From the NCBI RefSeq assembly GCF_910596095.1, contig NC_056540.1, forward strand, positions 15,092,501 to 15,156,500: a stretch of DNA of 64,000 nt. The letters are read 5' to 3'. A program made the translations under genes and the position numbers. Origin of the DNA: Thunnus maccoyii (Eukaryota; Chordata; Actinopteri; Scombriformes; Scombridae). The notes under the pieces are model-generated. The model was not told the origin of the DNA, made no database searches, and was given only the letters and a program-made list of their open reading frames with translations. Below, piece by piece: positions 1 through 12,689 of this stretch (position 1 is the first letter of the stretch; each line of letters starts with the position of its first letter).

Positions 1-2959
1 TGGGGTGTGCAAGCCTGCAAACACAAACAACACCCTACCCCCTCTGTGAAGTGTTAAGTGGCCGGATATGTTTGGTGAATGGGACACAGGTGTCTGGGCC
101 GCAATGTGTGTGCCTGGCCAGGGGTCTATGTTTGTTTTCTCTCCGTAATGGCCCCCAACTCTCTGCTGCAACTTGACCAGAGCTCATTGGCTCTCAATGG
201 GCCAGACTGGAGCCCCTCACCCCTCTGTCTTTTCTTTTTTTTTTTTTTCTTCTACTGTGGGACTGAGCAGTGGATGAACTTGAGTCAAGAATCTGATAAT
301 GAAATTCAAGACATCCCACAATACAATGTTGAGGCTTTTTAGAATCCTCTTTCTTCCTTTATTCTTCACTTTATCCCTCCGTTGCCTCTGATCTACCCCA
401 GCAAAGCAGGCGTTTGAAGTTGTCAAGGCGCTGGCTTTACTGTTGAGTGCTCAAAGTGCTTATGTGACAGGTAGAGAAGAGCTGGAGGGGAGAAATGTGA
501 CTCCCACATAGTCCACAGCCTTTCCAGTCTCCATCCTCCACGCCCTCGTCTCCCGCTTGCCTCCCGCACACAGGCTCCGCCGTCTCTGTGGTGATGTCAC
601 TCCGCTGAGCTCCCCTTTGTTGAGTAACAGCCCAAAGGTGTGCTTTAGGCTCCCAGGAAGACTCGCACACCGCCACCACAACCTCATACTGTGTGTCCCC
701 CCCCCAGGGAGTGCAGCAGGGGTGAGGTAATGGGTTGTTAACCCCTCAGCCACCTCCATGTTTGGACGCCGTACCGTCAGCAGCGGCTACTATCACCACC
801 CCGATCTGATTGTTTGAGTAACCCCGTGGCCTCCCCAGATGGCCAGGCCTCTGAGCCGGTTTATGATAACCATACAGTTAATATCTGGCCCACATAATGC
901 TCTCCCAGCTTCCTGCTCCTCCCTCCCTGCCACCGCACACCCCCCACCACCCCCCCACCCCTTCAGCTCCGCTCAAACTCTGTTCTCATTTCTCTCCGCC
1001 ACCCTCTGTGCTATTGTCTCTGACGCCCTCTCCTGAGTGCCCTGTTTTATTTCTTTATTTCACTCATCTTTTTAAATTCCAGAACCCATTTCTTTTGCCC
1101 CCAGACGCAAAGGGTGATGGCTAGAGACGGTGTAGCAAATTAAATCCGGTCTCCTTCTTTCGCTCCCCTTGGACGTCGGCACATTGGAACAGTAGAAGGA
1201 GAACAGGAGCAAAGAAAGCTGGAGGAAAAAGCCCATTTTCCATGCATTACTGTCTCTTTCCTCAGGGTCTATAGTGGAGTAACACCAACACCTCTCTCGC
1301 TTTCTTTTTTTTTTTTCTTTTGCTCTTTAATTTTCTTTTTCTCGCTCTCTCTCCCAGTCTCGCTCTCACTGCTGCTATTTCACTCATGCGGCCTAACCTG
1401 AAGGTCTCTCTGCTCTTGCTACCACTGCTAACAAAATCTGACCCAGTTTATTAGTTTGGGTCTAGTGAATCATTAATCGAGGTTATCTAACTGTTCCTGT
1501 AATGATTCCGCTGTGACTTGTGTGTCAGAGCCTCTCTGTGTTCAAAACCGATCAAGCCGTTACCCTCACGCTTCTTGCTCTACACATTTATACTCAATCA
1601 TAACCATCTTACCAAAAAAAAAAAAGCACCGTCCCTCAAGCTAGACTATATGTTTAATAGGTGTGCTCATTGTGCTGTGCACTGTAATATGTCATTGTGT
1701 CAGAGCACAATACGAGGACTAAGTGCACTGAATGCAAATTAATCTTGTGGGATGGCAGCAGCTGAATAGAGTGTGGTTTTGGGGAAAAGAGGGGAGCAAA
1801 GGGAGGGACAGAAGGAGGGCTAATAGTGGCAACAGAGAAGAGAGGGAGAGAAAAGAGCATGTGAGGAGGAGGAGGAGGGATGTGGGATGTAGTCATCGCC
1901 AGGCCCATTCATCATGCAATGCCTGCTGGGATGCGCTGGGGTCAGTCCCGCACAACACAATTACAGCCTGTTCTGGTGTGTTGTGCTCGGCTCCTCTGTG
2001 TTCCGACTATGTTCTGTTGTCTTTTGTTAGCGTTCCTCTGTTCTAGCTCTCTTGTTTTCCCCTTTTGCGTGTCTTCTTCTCCGCTCTGTTCTGTACGTTC
2101 TGTACACTGTTCTGTTCAGCGGCAGATTTCTCTCTTCTGTTTTTATATTTTTGAACTTGCTGCTCCAGCTATCACTAAATAATCTGCTGCAGTTGTTTGA
2201 GCAGAACATCTCAATTAACTGAGTATTTGTGTTTTGTTTTTTTTTTACTCTTTTTTTCTATGAGTCTTAAACTCCACTCACAATAAATTGCCATATTTTT
2301 CGCTCATGTGGTGCAGCCGCTTGTCGTGCTGTTGTACCATCCGTTGCACAGGCGCCTTTCATCTACATCTGAACTGCAGCCACTAGCTTGATTCTTGTGA
2401 TTGACAGGCCTGGTTAGCATGGGGGTGTGAGATGGTAGTAAGCATGTTGTTTACCCTGCCTGCCTGACAGTCCTCTATGAGCCTACAGATGTTTCCAGAA
2501 AGCTGTAAATATCTGCTATGTGTTCTAATGTCAGTTGACAGCCTATCCGATCACAAGGATATCTCTATCCTCGTGTCCGTGTGTATCCTTCACACAGTGA
2601 AAAAACTGTGTTTTCCCTGCCGGCAAAGCTTGTTAGGTGATCTGAGGGCCTAAATGAAATCATCACCTAAGGATCCGCCAACATCCACTTTTGAAGGCTG
2701 ATCCAGATATTTTTGTCAACGTCATATTACATAGCTGGACTTTATGTTGTCACTGTTGGCATCTGTTTCTGTAACAAACATGAGAGAAAGCAAAGGTTTC
2801 CCCTATAGATAGATGGGAGCGTGTTATGGAGATTCTTGCTGCATATATTTAGGTTGAACTCTGTGGTGCTTTAAGAAACTGACTTTATATTATTTCTGCT
2901 GTTGTTTTGAAGACCCAGTAAAAAAAATCTACATAACAGGTATAATCACAGCGCACACA

Positions 2960-3245
2960 ATTGGAATCTGCCAACAATTTTCTTGGTCAGTCAATGAATT
3001 GTTTGCTGCGTAAACTGACAGAAAATAACCAAAACTACATCACAAGTTCCCAGAGCCCACGGCGATGTCTTCAAATTACTTTTTCATCTAATCAATGGTC
3101 CAAAAACTCAAAGATTGTCAAATATGTGACAAAGAAAAACAGAAAGTCTTCACATCTAAGAAGCTGGAACCAGCAAATGTTTGGCAAAGTTGCTGGAAAA
3201 ATGATTTAAACAATGAATCAGAATTGTTGCCAAGTTATTTTCTAT
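2960..3245 (+). repeat. Dispersed 'gctgcaac' fish repeat, copy A (diverged)
   Basis: The block carries in order the segments seen in the other copies: a 'ttcccagagccca' segment, then 'gtccaaaaactcaaagat', then a 'gacaaagaaaaacag' segment and 'aagctggaaccagcaaatg'. The same order, in reverse complement, is found near 20154, 24440 and 53311. It is an old non-autonomous element with no coding capacity; the small ORF over it is incidental. Ends are approximate. Confidence 0.6.
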
Positions 3246-6200
3246 CCTCTAGTCAATTTTTCAGCGTATAGATTCAGTTTTATATATAACACATTTGTGA
3301 TATAAACAAAATGGCATCTGAAAACCTTAGTAGGTCATATTTAGTTGCTCAGTGTAGTCTGTGTGTGTCTCGTTAATTAACGAATTATAACAGTTTCAGT
3401 TCAGTGTTTTGAGTTTTAATGATGAGGCTGCTACTTGTTTTTGAGTGACAAATGGTGCCTTTAATTAACATCATTAGTATAAGTGGTCACGTTTCATAAT
3501 GTATCATGTTTGTAATGGGGGTGATATCATGCAGATAAAGTGCCTGTTGTTTTTCAGATTGTCTCTCTAAGCCTCATATTTGTAATTTTGACAATTAACC
3601 TGCCAAAAAAAAAATCCAACAGGAAATGACTAATACTCAGTGTTCTTCGAGAATTTTATTCTTGGCATCAGCGTGCTGTTCATTAAACAGCATGTTTACC
3701 GTGGGGAATTGTGGGTTTTTCTCAGTTTGTGTATTTGAGCCTTGTTGTATTTTCTGCAAAAAATAATTTCCAGTAGTTGTTTAAGTATTTCTCATAACTA
3801 AGCGGAACACAATCGCACCCAAAGGTCCCAAAAGTTCACTTGTTCACTGAGGATGCATTGGGTGGTGACTTGGCTAAAGAGAACTGAAGAGACTGAAAGA
3901 ATGACAAAACCGTGGTCAGAAAACGCAACAGAGCATCTGGAAACCATTTGGAACAATGGATCGTCTTCAACACGCTCCATTTCAAACTGTATGGATGCTT
4001 CTCTTTTCTGACTTTCCTTGAGTTTCAGCCTCCAGAGAAGGCTTGCCATAGAAAGATTGACTTAGCGTTCTTTGATTTAATATTCACCTCAAAACTCATC
4101 ACAGAACCTCATACATACTCAAATACTTTTGGTGGATTGGGAGAATGTTGAGGCAGGCTCCTGACAGTAAAATCATATCCTTACTTCAGTCATGTCAGCC
4201 GCGGTTAGCATTACCCTAATAATATTGGATTTCTACTGAATGTCTAATCTAATCATTTAGATACATAGGTCTAACGCTGACCTGAAAGATTCATACACCC
4301 GTATAAATGTTATCAGAAGAATCAGTGCAGTATGCTATGCCAGTTAAATAAGGAGCTTGAAAATATGCATTAATATGAGTTATTAACACCACAAAGGCCC
4401 AATGTCCTGTTTTAGACCCAAGAATAGATTTAAATAATCTCTTTTGGTACTCATTGCTTGGCTCTAGTCAATAGATAAGCCAAGTGAAAAGTACAGGAGG
4501 CCACCTTCAGTTTCTAGTGGCCTTTGAGCTCTTTTTATAACCTCTACTTCCACAAATAAAGCTGGCCGTATTGTATTATCTGGGACAAGCTCTAACCACA
4601 TCCCATAGCGACAGTCCGGGTTTGCTAAGTACACCTGCTCAGTTCCTCCCCACCCCGCAGACGCAGTGGCCTGTCTGTCGTCAAGCTGTCTTTTTGCGTC
4701 CCCTAATGAAGCCGCGGAGAAGTGACGACATGCTTCACATTTCACTCTTCACCTAATTGTGTTAATGCGGAGGCTGATATTAGTGTTGTGGTGGTTAATC
4801 TTCCCAGTGAGAGGAAATGGCAGAGTCATCAAGGGGTACGACACAGCTAATTAGACTTGTGTACGCTTCCAAGTGTGAGGGGAGAGTCGGGTGCAAAGGG
4901 AGATTCAGTGGGAAGTGATGCAAAGAAAGAAAATGGCTGTTTTTCCTCTTTTTTGAAAGTACTGAAAGTTACTTAAAAAAAGACCTGTCTTTAAGCATGT
5001 GGCATATTCTTTGAATGTCATGCTGCTTAATGACAGCACCCACTTTCTGACAAGGGACGACTTGGTGAACCTCAACATTCATTATAGCTTGGCATTTTAC
5101 CCACTCCACAAATCACCATGTTGGAGAGGCTGAAATGAAAGTAATTTGAAGTTGCACACATAGCAAATGGCCTACTGGTACAATAAGGCTGTTTTTGACT
5201 TCATCTCCCCCAGAGGAAAGCTGTTAGTAGGTTTGACTGATTAGAGCCTGAAGCCTCTGGCTCTCAATTAGAAAGAAGACAAAGCTTCAACCCTTGCTGC
5301 TGGAAAATCAGAAGTAATGAATTAGTGATAAAGGCTTTAAAGACAACACCATTAGAGGGGTTGTCGGGAGGAGGTGGACTTCTTTTTTCCCTGCAATTTG
5401 CAGAGTAGGTAATTTGGAGTCTAAAGGAATACAAGCGAAATGCTTTGGATTTCTTTTTCATTTTCTCTCCTCTCTTCCCTTCTGCTTCTCTCTCTCCCTC
5501 CGGCTACTGGTGACAGTAATATTAACCTCATCTCCACTGCACTGTCCTCATGTGACCTGGAAGTCTTCTCCTCTGAGGAGTGGTCAACTGTTATGCAGCT
5601 CAGGGTCTCGAGCCTCGCTGGAGCTCGTAATGCAGCATGACTGCGCTGCTTGGGGGTGGGAGGATCAAATAATATATTAAGATTATGTTGCGAGCCGTCA
5701 CACCCCACTTGGGTTGAGAAGGACTATGCCAGCAAAAATTTTTGCAGAGTCATACTCTGATAGTTTTTTTTTTTTTTTTCCAAAAGGCTGCCTGAGGCCT
5801 TTTTTGATTCTTGTTTTGGATTCTGACCTATTGCCAATGACATCTACACTGCTCTTCCCCCATATTGACTGCCATTAGAACACACAGTGCCTATATCCAT
5901 CAGGCTGATAGTGTCATTGTTTGGCCACCACCCTGTGTCTATCTCTGTTAGTGAAGGGAGGTCAGTCCTGTCACCTGAGGGATAAACTGTGCGGTTGAAA
6001 CTTGTATCCTCTGAAGTATGCAGGGCAGATCCTCCGTCGGTTCAGCTGTTGTGCCCTGCACAGACAGGGAGGGCCCAGCATGTCTCCATCTCTGTTATTG
6101 GAGAAGTTATAGAGCTGAGTGAGAAATTTACTGTTTGCAAGGAGTTTTTCATGCCTCTATAAATGTGAATTTAGAGTCATGGTGGTCCTTTTGCAGGGGC

Positions 6201-6344
6201 AGTTTTATTTTATGTTTTAATTAAATTGCATTTCCTATTGGTATATAAACATCCAATTTTAACCTCTAGGATTTTTTCTGTCTTCTATTCCAAAAAAAAC
6301 AAAACAACAAAAAAAAAGGCTTCCTCTAAACGGCCCATCTTTAA

Positions 6345-6725
6345 AGGACCAGTGTGTAAGATTTAGGGGGATCTATTGGCAGAAATATTAGCAGAAATGG
6401 AATATAATAATCATAAGTATGGTTTAATTAGTGTATAATCACCTGAAAATAAGAATCGTGTTTTCGTCACCTTTTATATCTACACAGGGAGCGGGTCCTC
6501 TTCCATGGAGGCCGCCATGTTGCACCGCCATGTTTCTACAGTAGCCCAAAACAGAAAAAACAAACACTGACTATAGAAAGGACCTTTAGTGTTTTTTGCG
6601 AGTTTCACGGCCACCGTAGGTTCTCCTACACGCTGTGAAGGGGAGGGTGAGGGGAGACGGGTATTCATTTGGTTGTAATCTTCGAACTCACCGCTTGATG
6701 CCGCTAAATCCTAAACACTGGTCCT
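6345..6725. mobile_element. MITE with TTAA target duplication (piggyBac-like)
   Basis: The element is 381 bp with terminal inverted repeats: it begins aggaccagtgtgtaagattt and ends with the near-perfect reverse complement (aaatcctaaacactggtcct). It is flanked on both sides by TTAA (6341-6344 and 6726-6729), the target duplication typical of piggyBac-superfamily elements. The interior has no transposase frame. It resembles a family I recall as abundant in percomorph genomes; a repeat-library search would confirm the name. Confidence 0.7.
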
Positions 6726-7253
6726 TTAACCTCTTGTGTGAGTTTTTTTCAAATACATTGGTCGGTGGTTATGCTTCTGTCGGATGTGGTGGTTTATCTG
6801 AGGTCAGCCCACTTGTGCTGCTGACAGCATGGTGCCAGTTTTTTTTTTTCCCCCCCACTGCTTCAAGCTTTGAGCTTTGTCATTGACATTGGATATAATC
6901 AGTCAATGATGAGCTCTCAGGAGTCACCAACAGTTTCCCATTAGCAACAGTAATCAAATTCATGCTGTACATAAACATACTGCGTGACATCTCAATTATA
7001 AAATTAACTGGATGAAATGAAGAAATTTAATCTACCAATTTTCAATTTTTTCATTTTTCGCATTTTTCTCATTTTACTGGTCTTTTTAAGGGCAGTGTTT
7101 GTATGATTCCTGTATCATTCTGACCTTGTTACAGAGAAAAGGTTAATCTACCGGTTATGAGTAAAACAACTGCTTTTACTGTGCTCACATGTCAGAAAAT
7201 TCAGCACATCCCGTTTCTGGTTGTTGAGCTGCACATCTTGTCTCAGTCACTTA

Positions 7254-7827
7254 GGGCTTTTTCAAACCTATAGTTTGTTTGCTCTCATTGGAATAGGTGG
7301 ATGAGTTGGTAAACTTAGTGTGTTTTCCACTTGGTTCGGTTTCTTTCCACACTGAGAAAAATCCAAACAAACCAAAATAAATCACTACAAGCCACATGAG
7401 AATGTTCATCCAGCTCATTGGTCAGATGTGTCTGGAGCGAGAGCAATAACATAAACAGAGGAAGAAGGTCCTCTGGCAAAATGCAACGTTCTTTGTTGTT
7501 AGTCCAGGTCAGGCCTCAATTTATTCCCTGGCTAGCTGTTAACAACTGTTGATTTCGCTTATACGGGAGCCATTTAGCTCAAACTTGCACGAATATGCCT
7601 ATTAATTTGGTCAGACCAATGTCAGATCATGTCCCAGCACAAACAAACCCCCCAGAGTTTGTTTAGGACCAGGCTGAGACCACATCCTCAAAGGGTGTTG
7701 GTACAGTTGTTTTGGTATCCACTCAAGTACGATTGCTGTTTAGATCTGTTCAAACGAATCGTACCAAAGGGGAAAATGAACCAGAGTCCAATTCAACCGG
7801 AATAAAAAGTGCAGGTCTGAAAAGGCC
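7254..7827. mobile_element. hAT-like non-autonomous element
   Basis: About 574 bp bounded by imperfect inverted ends: the left end reads gggctttttcaaacctatag and the reverse complement of the right end reads ggccttttcagacctgcact. The flanks share a similar short word (tcagtcactta on the left, tcagtctta on the right), compatible with a decayed 8-bp target duplication. There is no coding potential. Superfamily assignment is inference from end structure only. Confidence 0.45.
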
Positions 7828-8078
7828 ATCAGTCTTATCAAGAAGCATAGTCCTGAAGGCCTAGTGCTTCAATTCAAGCAGAAGACTTGAAGACTTGGAG
7901 ATCTGGGAGTGATGTTCACAATTCCACCTCGGCACTTTCCCTAACCTGCTCCCATTGTTCAGCAAAACCCCTCTTCCTTTGTAGGGAGAAGAAGAGGTGA
8001 CCGAGTGAGCACAGTACAAGTTGCTGTCAGTATGTGAGAAAGATATGTCTGACACCTGGGTAATGAACATCACACTGT

Positions 8079-8099
8079 CTCTCTCTCTCTCTCTCTCTC
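8079..8099. repeat. (TC)n microsatellite
   Basis: Uninterrupted TC dinucleotide tract of about ten units. Confidence 0.9.
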
Positions 8100-8342
8100 A
8101 CAGCCGTCACTTCACCTTTCCGCAGCCTCGCCCATTCAGTTGATACAACAGTGACATCACCCTTGCATAATGGAATCCAACCTTTCTTCCCGTCCCTCTC
8201 CGCTCTCATCAGCTGCTTGCTCTAATTAGATGAGGGTGATTTCAATAAAGTTACTGTCGTCCTCACTCCATTAGTTATATTAACACTCGGATTGCTGCCC
8301 CGGAGTCGTCTATCTATCCACCGCCTTTCACCGGGGGGGGGC

Positions 8343-8464
8343 CCAATCCTCTTCTTTTCATGGATCTGTGTAACCTAGTTACTGAGGCCCAGCAGGGGAG
8401 GCCAATCAATTAATGAACAAAGGAGCCCGCTCACTGAGCAGCGGCGCGAGTCTGGGACTATAAA
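8343..8464 (+). promoter_or_regulatory. Promoter-like block with CCAAT boxes and a TATA box
   Basis: Two CCAAT words (8343-8347 and 8402-8406) precede a perfect TATAAA at 8459-8464, with a locally GC-rich stretch between 8425 and 8475 in otherwise ordinary sequence. If used, it would start transcription near 8490, toward ndst1. It could be an alternative ndst1 promoter, a lncRNA promoter or chance; no donor site or product was assigned. Confidence 0.25.
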
Positions 8465-8528
8465 CAGGGCGCTCCCAAAACATGGTCGCTGTCAGTTCAG
8501 TGCTCATCTGATAGATGTTGTTTTGCTT

Positions 8529-8546
8529 TGTTGTTGTTGTTGTGGT

Positions 8547-8578
<32 letters not shown>
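8529..8578. repeat. (TTG)n followed by (TG)n microsatellite
   Basis: A short TTG trinucleotide run passes directly into a TG run of about 15 units. Confidence 0.9.
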
Positions 8579-10898
8579 TGTGAGTACTATTTCAGAGGCG
8601 TCCAAAGCCAATGGAAACCGCTATGTTACCTGTTTGATAACACTACGAGCTGATATTCATCTTTCATTCACTGAGAATGTGAAGTGATAGAAAGCGATGG
8701 ATTTAAATATTGTTGTCAGGAAAGCTACCTTCACCATTATGTTTCATCATATCTGAGATGCAGCTAAATTGTGTTGTTTGCCATTGTGTTGTGAAGAGGT
8801 TGGAAGTAAGTTCTTAGACTTGGAGGATAGCTACATACTCAAATTCTTCAAGCTCTCTCTATCCCAGCATATCTCAAAAATGCAATAGAGGACTGGAGGG
8901 CAACGACTATAGAGAGTCCGGTAGAGCTTTGACAGTCACTAGAAGCACATTCATGGCCCTTTTGTAGAAGTTTCGAGAGGCTCTTCAGTGCGAGTGTGTC
9001 TGTGGAGATTGTCAATACATAGCCGTACTGTTTATCATGGTTAATGTTACCATCATCAACCTTGAATATCTTTTTAAGCTCTGAATATAGTCAGTGATGG
9101 GCTGGCCTGTGTGTTGTGTTTAATAAGTAAATAAATAAATAAATCTCTGGGCTATTTGCATAACGACGGTTCTCTGAGTAGCACAACGTCTCCTCTCTGC
9201 CATCTCTTATTAGGCTTGCTTAACGCTACCACAGCAGCTCTGTGTGAGTGGCACAAACTGAGGATACAGTCGGCCCGTGGTGTGATATTTATACTTGTCG
9301 CGTTAGCTGATAAATGAAATACACCTCAGAGTCTTGCTTTTATTACGTCACGGTCAGGGAGGGGCCAGAGAATTCGGCTGAACTGAATTCTCATATCCAA
9401 GCAAACAGAAATAAGCTAATTTTGAGCAGAAAAATTAGTTTTTACACACAATATGTGTATTATTGGAAAATTGTTAGAAAAATCACCTGTATTAACATCA
9501 AATATCAGTGTACAGCGTTAAGAAAAAAAAATTCATGTGTGATTACCCTTTAAAACCCCATGCTTCCCTTAGAGAAAATATTAACAAATGCTTACAAATT
9601 AGGTATGTGGTTAAAGGTTAAACATCCATATTGAGTGATTCTGATCAGTCTTCCCTGGCAACAAGCAAATTTGGACGGACAGCCCTCCTCTTCTGTCCAT
9701 TTTATCCACCTGTGTTCTCTTTCTCTGTCTTTCACCACTTTCTTATCCTTCCCTTTTCTCAATACCTCTTTTCATCCCATTGACTCCCGCTTTTTTTTTC
9801 TCCACGCCTCTGCTTTTTTTTTTTTTTTTTTTTCTCTCTCCACATCCCTCAGGTCCACCCCTCATTCTCTCCTATCTTTCTTCTCTCCAGCCTCCCGCTC
9901 TCTCTGTCATCCCTTTTTCTTAATCCGGCTATTCGTCCCTCGTGTTCCCCTCCCTGGAGTTTCCAGCTCCGTCTCCCTGTGTGTGAGATCAGGGAGCAGG
10001 CTGTTGTAACAAGCTGTTGAATAATGTAAGCACAGGGCTATAGGCCAGAGTTTCAGTTAACCCTTTGATCTCTGATCACACAGTGGGTGAGGCGGACACA
10101 TCATAAATGACAGCTCGACAGCAGGGCAAAGCAGCCCCAAGGCCTTTTTCCTTCCGTCTTCCTCCAACCTGTACCTAAAGGCTAAAGTTCCCCCATCCGG
10201 TTTCTTTGTCACGGCCTTTGCAAGCAGGAACACAGTGAGTGTCCCTACCCTTTGTTATTCTAACATTGATGTATAATTAAAGGGTTAGAAAAGGCAATGA
10301 TGAATAATTGATATTGGAGCAAATATGTCATGGCATCCTGAATCTTATCGTACTCCTCCTCAGTATTTTTACTTGCAGTGCAAATAAAAGATTTAAAAGT
10401 TTGCTTTCTTTCTGGTCATCTAGTTAGTCTGCACTGATTCATTGTGGCACAGTGCTCTCCTCAGACTGAGGAGCTAGCATCATTATTTCATTCAGCCTTA
10501 TTTCACTTTTGTGTATACTGTTGAGTTTCAAAACACAAGGCCACAGGCTGTAGAATAGTTGTATTAAATCCTCAACATCAGTCAAGTCGGACACGTGTTA
10601 CCAATTTGTATCAATTAACCGATCGAGTCATGCATTTCCAATCTCCCAAAAAAAAAAAAAAAAGCATAGCCAGCACACCAGGTCTCATTAACCCTTTGTA
10701 ATCAATACAGATTCCCCTCTCCTTAAGTGCTTCTCGTTAGCTTTAGAGCCTCATATCCTGAGGCTAGGGTGTATTGATCTGCTGGAGTGATTGGAAGTTT
10801 CCCTTCAGGAGGTAAAGGATAGCAGTGGGACTGGGGATGTTTTGGAAAGAGTGGAGAAGGAGTGGGTCTTCATGGCTGGATCAGCTTACTACTTCCTA

Positions 10899-10926
10899 CC
10901 CCCCCCCCCCCCCCCCCCCCCCCCCA
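10899..10926. repeat. Poly-C tract
   Basis: Run of about 27 consecutive C bases, giving meaningless poly-Pro frames on the + strand. Length is probably polymorphic or uncertain in assembly. Confidence 0.9.
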
Positions 10927-11309
10927 CCCCCCACCTACTTCCGTCAGCACACCTGTTACAGCCAGAGGGGACCATAAACACGCCACCAATCTGTGTGTGG
11001 AATTGTGTGTGCATGTGCATAAATTGATCGTGTGTGTGTGAGAGAGAGTGGAAACGGCTCAGGAGAGCAAATGGCTGAGAGGCGTATCAAATGAGAAATG
11101 TGTTACATAGGGTTTATGGTGATGGCGTGTGCCTGAACTGCATTGACTTTGGCAGCTACTGGCCTGTTATGGATGGGTGGCAGGAGATGGATTTTAGATT
11201 TTACAAGGCTAACACACTACGTGACAGTCTGCTTTTCGGATTGGGTGTTTGGACCAAGCGGCAACCTCTGTGGATGAAAAATGAGGCCAACACGAAAGTG
11301 CCAGTAACT

Positions 11310-11765
11310 GCAGTTCCTCGAACGGCCACTTGAGGCTGGCTCCAAAAGCGAGTCAATCCTGATAGACCTCCCATGTTAAAATATCCATTTTTACAGGAGA
11401 AATAAACATGTTTACAGCCTGGTACAAATAACAGTCTCCTATAACTAATTTCGTCATTCATGACAACTGTATGAGGGGTGAATTTTATTATAACTCACCT
11501 GTTTAAATTCGATTAAGATATTAGGTTATGCATAATGAGGGGCGTGGCCGCTTTGAGTGACAGGTGTTTGCTGTCGGGGGCAAGTCACTACAGAGTACAG
11601 GCGCAGCTCCACCCTCTCGTCCAAATATAGTCATTTCTGGGCTCAAAAAATCCAAGATGGCGATGCTCACAATGCAAACTCGAGGCTTGAAAAAGGGAGT
11701 CCACAAACAAATGGGTGACGTCATGGTGGCTGCCTCCATTATTTTTTTACAGTCTATGGTTTGGA
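11310..11765. repeat. Fish interspersed repeat with 'ggctggctccaaaagcgagtc' core
   Basis: This block contains a string of segments I recognise from a common teleost repeat: 'ggctggctccaaaagcgagt', 'aaataaacatgtttacagcc', 'gcataatgagg...cgtggccg', 'ccaagatggcga', and a terminal 'gggtgacgtcatggtggctgc'. The order matches the family. No open frame persists. Boundaries and class are not determined from one copy. Confidence 0.55.
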
Positions 11766-11842
11766 CCCGTAACCCACCACCGAACCGCATGCACACATCT
11801 ACACACATGAGAACACACAGATGCACACCATTAAATGTCAGG

Positions 11843-11882
<40 letters not shown>
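11843..11882. repeat. (TG)n microsatellite
   Basis: TG tract of about 19 units immediately downstream of the fish repeat at 11310-11765. It produces the His-Thr-rich minus-strand and Cys-Val-rich plus-strand ORFs. Confidence 0.9.
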
Positions 11883-11884
<2 letters not shown>

Positions 11885-12165
11885 AATGCTGCACAGTGGC
11901 ATTTAATCCATAACTCTTGACAGGCTTTCCTTGAAATGACAGGGGAAAAACATAGCTCCCCTCCCACATAAATGCACATGTAGTTCTTCCTCTCTCTATC
12001 TCTCTCTTGGCCTGTTTCCCTCTTTGAAAAAAAAAATGAAATATTGTTTAGATTTCAGTGTTGTGTTCTAGGACATACACCATGCATGCAGCCCTGTGCA
12101 GGCTTGACCCTGCGCACAGGCACCAGCTACCCCCTCCTGTAAACCGATATCCTTGTGTGTTTTGT

Positions 12166-12190
12166 GGTGTGTGTGTGTGTGTGTGTGTGC
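12166..12190. repeat. (GT)n microsatellite
   Basis: GT tract of about 12 units, continuing into an imperfect TGCG-containing purine-pyrimidine stretch up to about 12220. Confidence 0.85.
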
Positions 12191-12689
12191 GTGCATGTGT
12201 GAGTGCGTGCGTGCGTGTGCGCTTCTGGTGTCACGGTAGGATACATAGCAGCTGTGGAGACGGCAGTGAAGAGGGGAAATGGGAAGAGCCAGCACAGTAG
12301 ACAGAGCCCAGATAGACCTGTCAGCTCTGTGACACCCACACATACCTCACGCTCTGGTCCAAGACGAGAACAGAGGATGCGAAAGCAGCTCTGCTGAGGA
12401 CAGGTAGAGCACTTCAGCGAGGGGCTGACATAGACAGAATCTGTAGTAGTGGCAGAGTTAAGACTAAAACTGTGAAAGGGATAACAGTGATCTGTGGCAG
12501 AGTTGTGCTTATTTTTGGCAACACGGGGAGACTTGAGGGAGAAGAAAACCTAGCAAGTACAATGTCTAAAAAGAAAAAAAAAACTTAAATCACAATTGAT
12601 GTAATTGTATCTTATTTTAATATTTATTGTGTATGATTAAGTAAAAATGAAGCTCTACAAAATAACCTCAATTAAGTACAAATATAAGC

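Noticed and set aside
839-1124. Overlapping Pro/Ser-rich ORFs
   Set aside because: Low-complexity C/T-rich sequence, two frames open at once, no family signature.
9635-10009. 124-codon Phe/Ser/Leu-rich ORF
   Set aside because: Comes from pyrimidine-rich DNA with poly-T runs; no homology and no splice context.
11521-11979. 152-codon minus-strand ORF
   Set aside because: It crosses a fish repeat and a TG tract; the His-Thr run shows it is not a gene.
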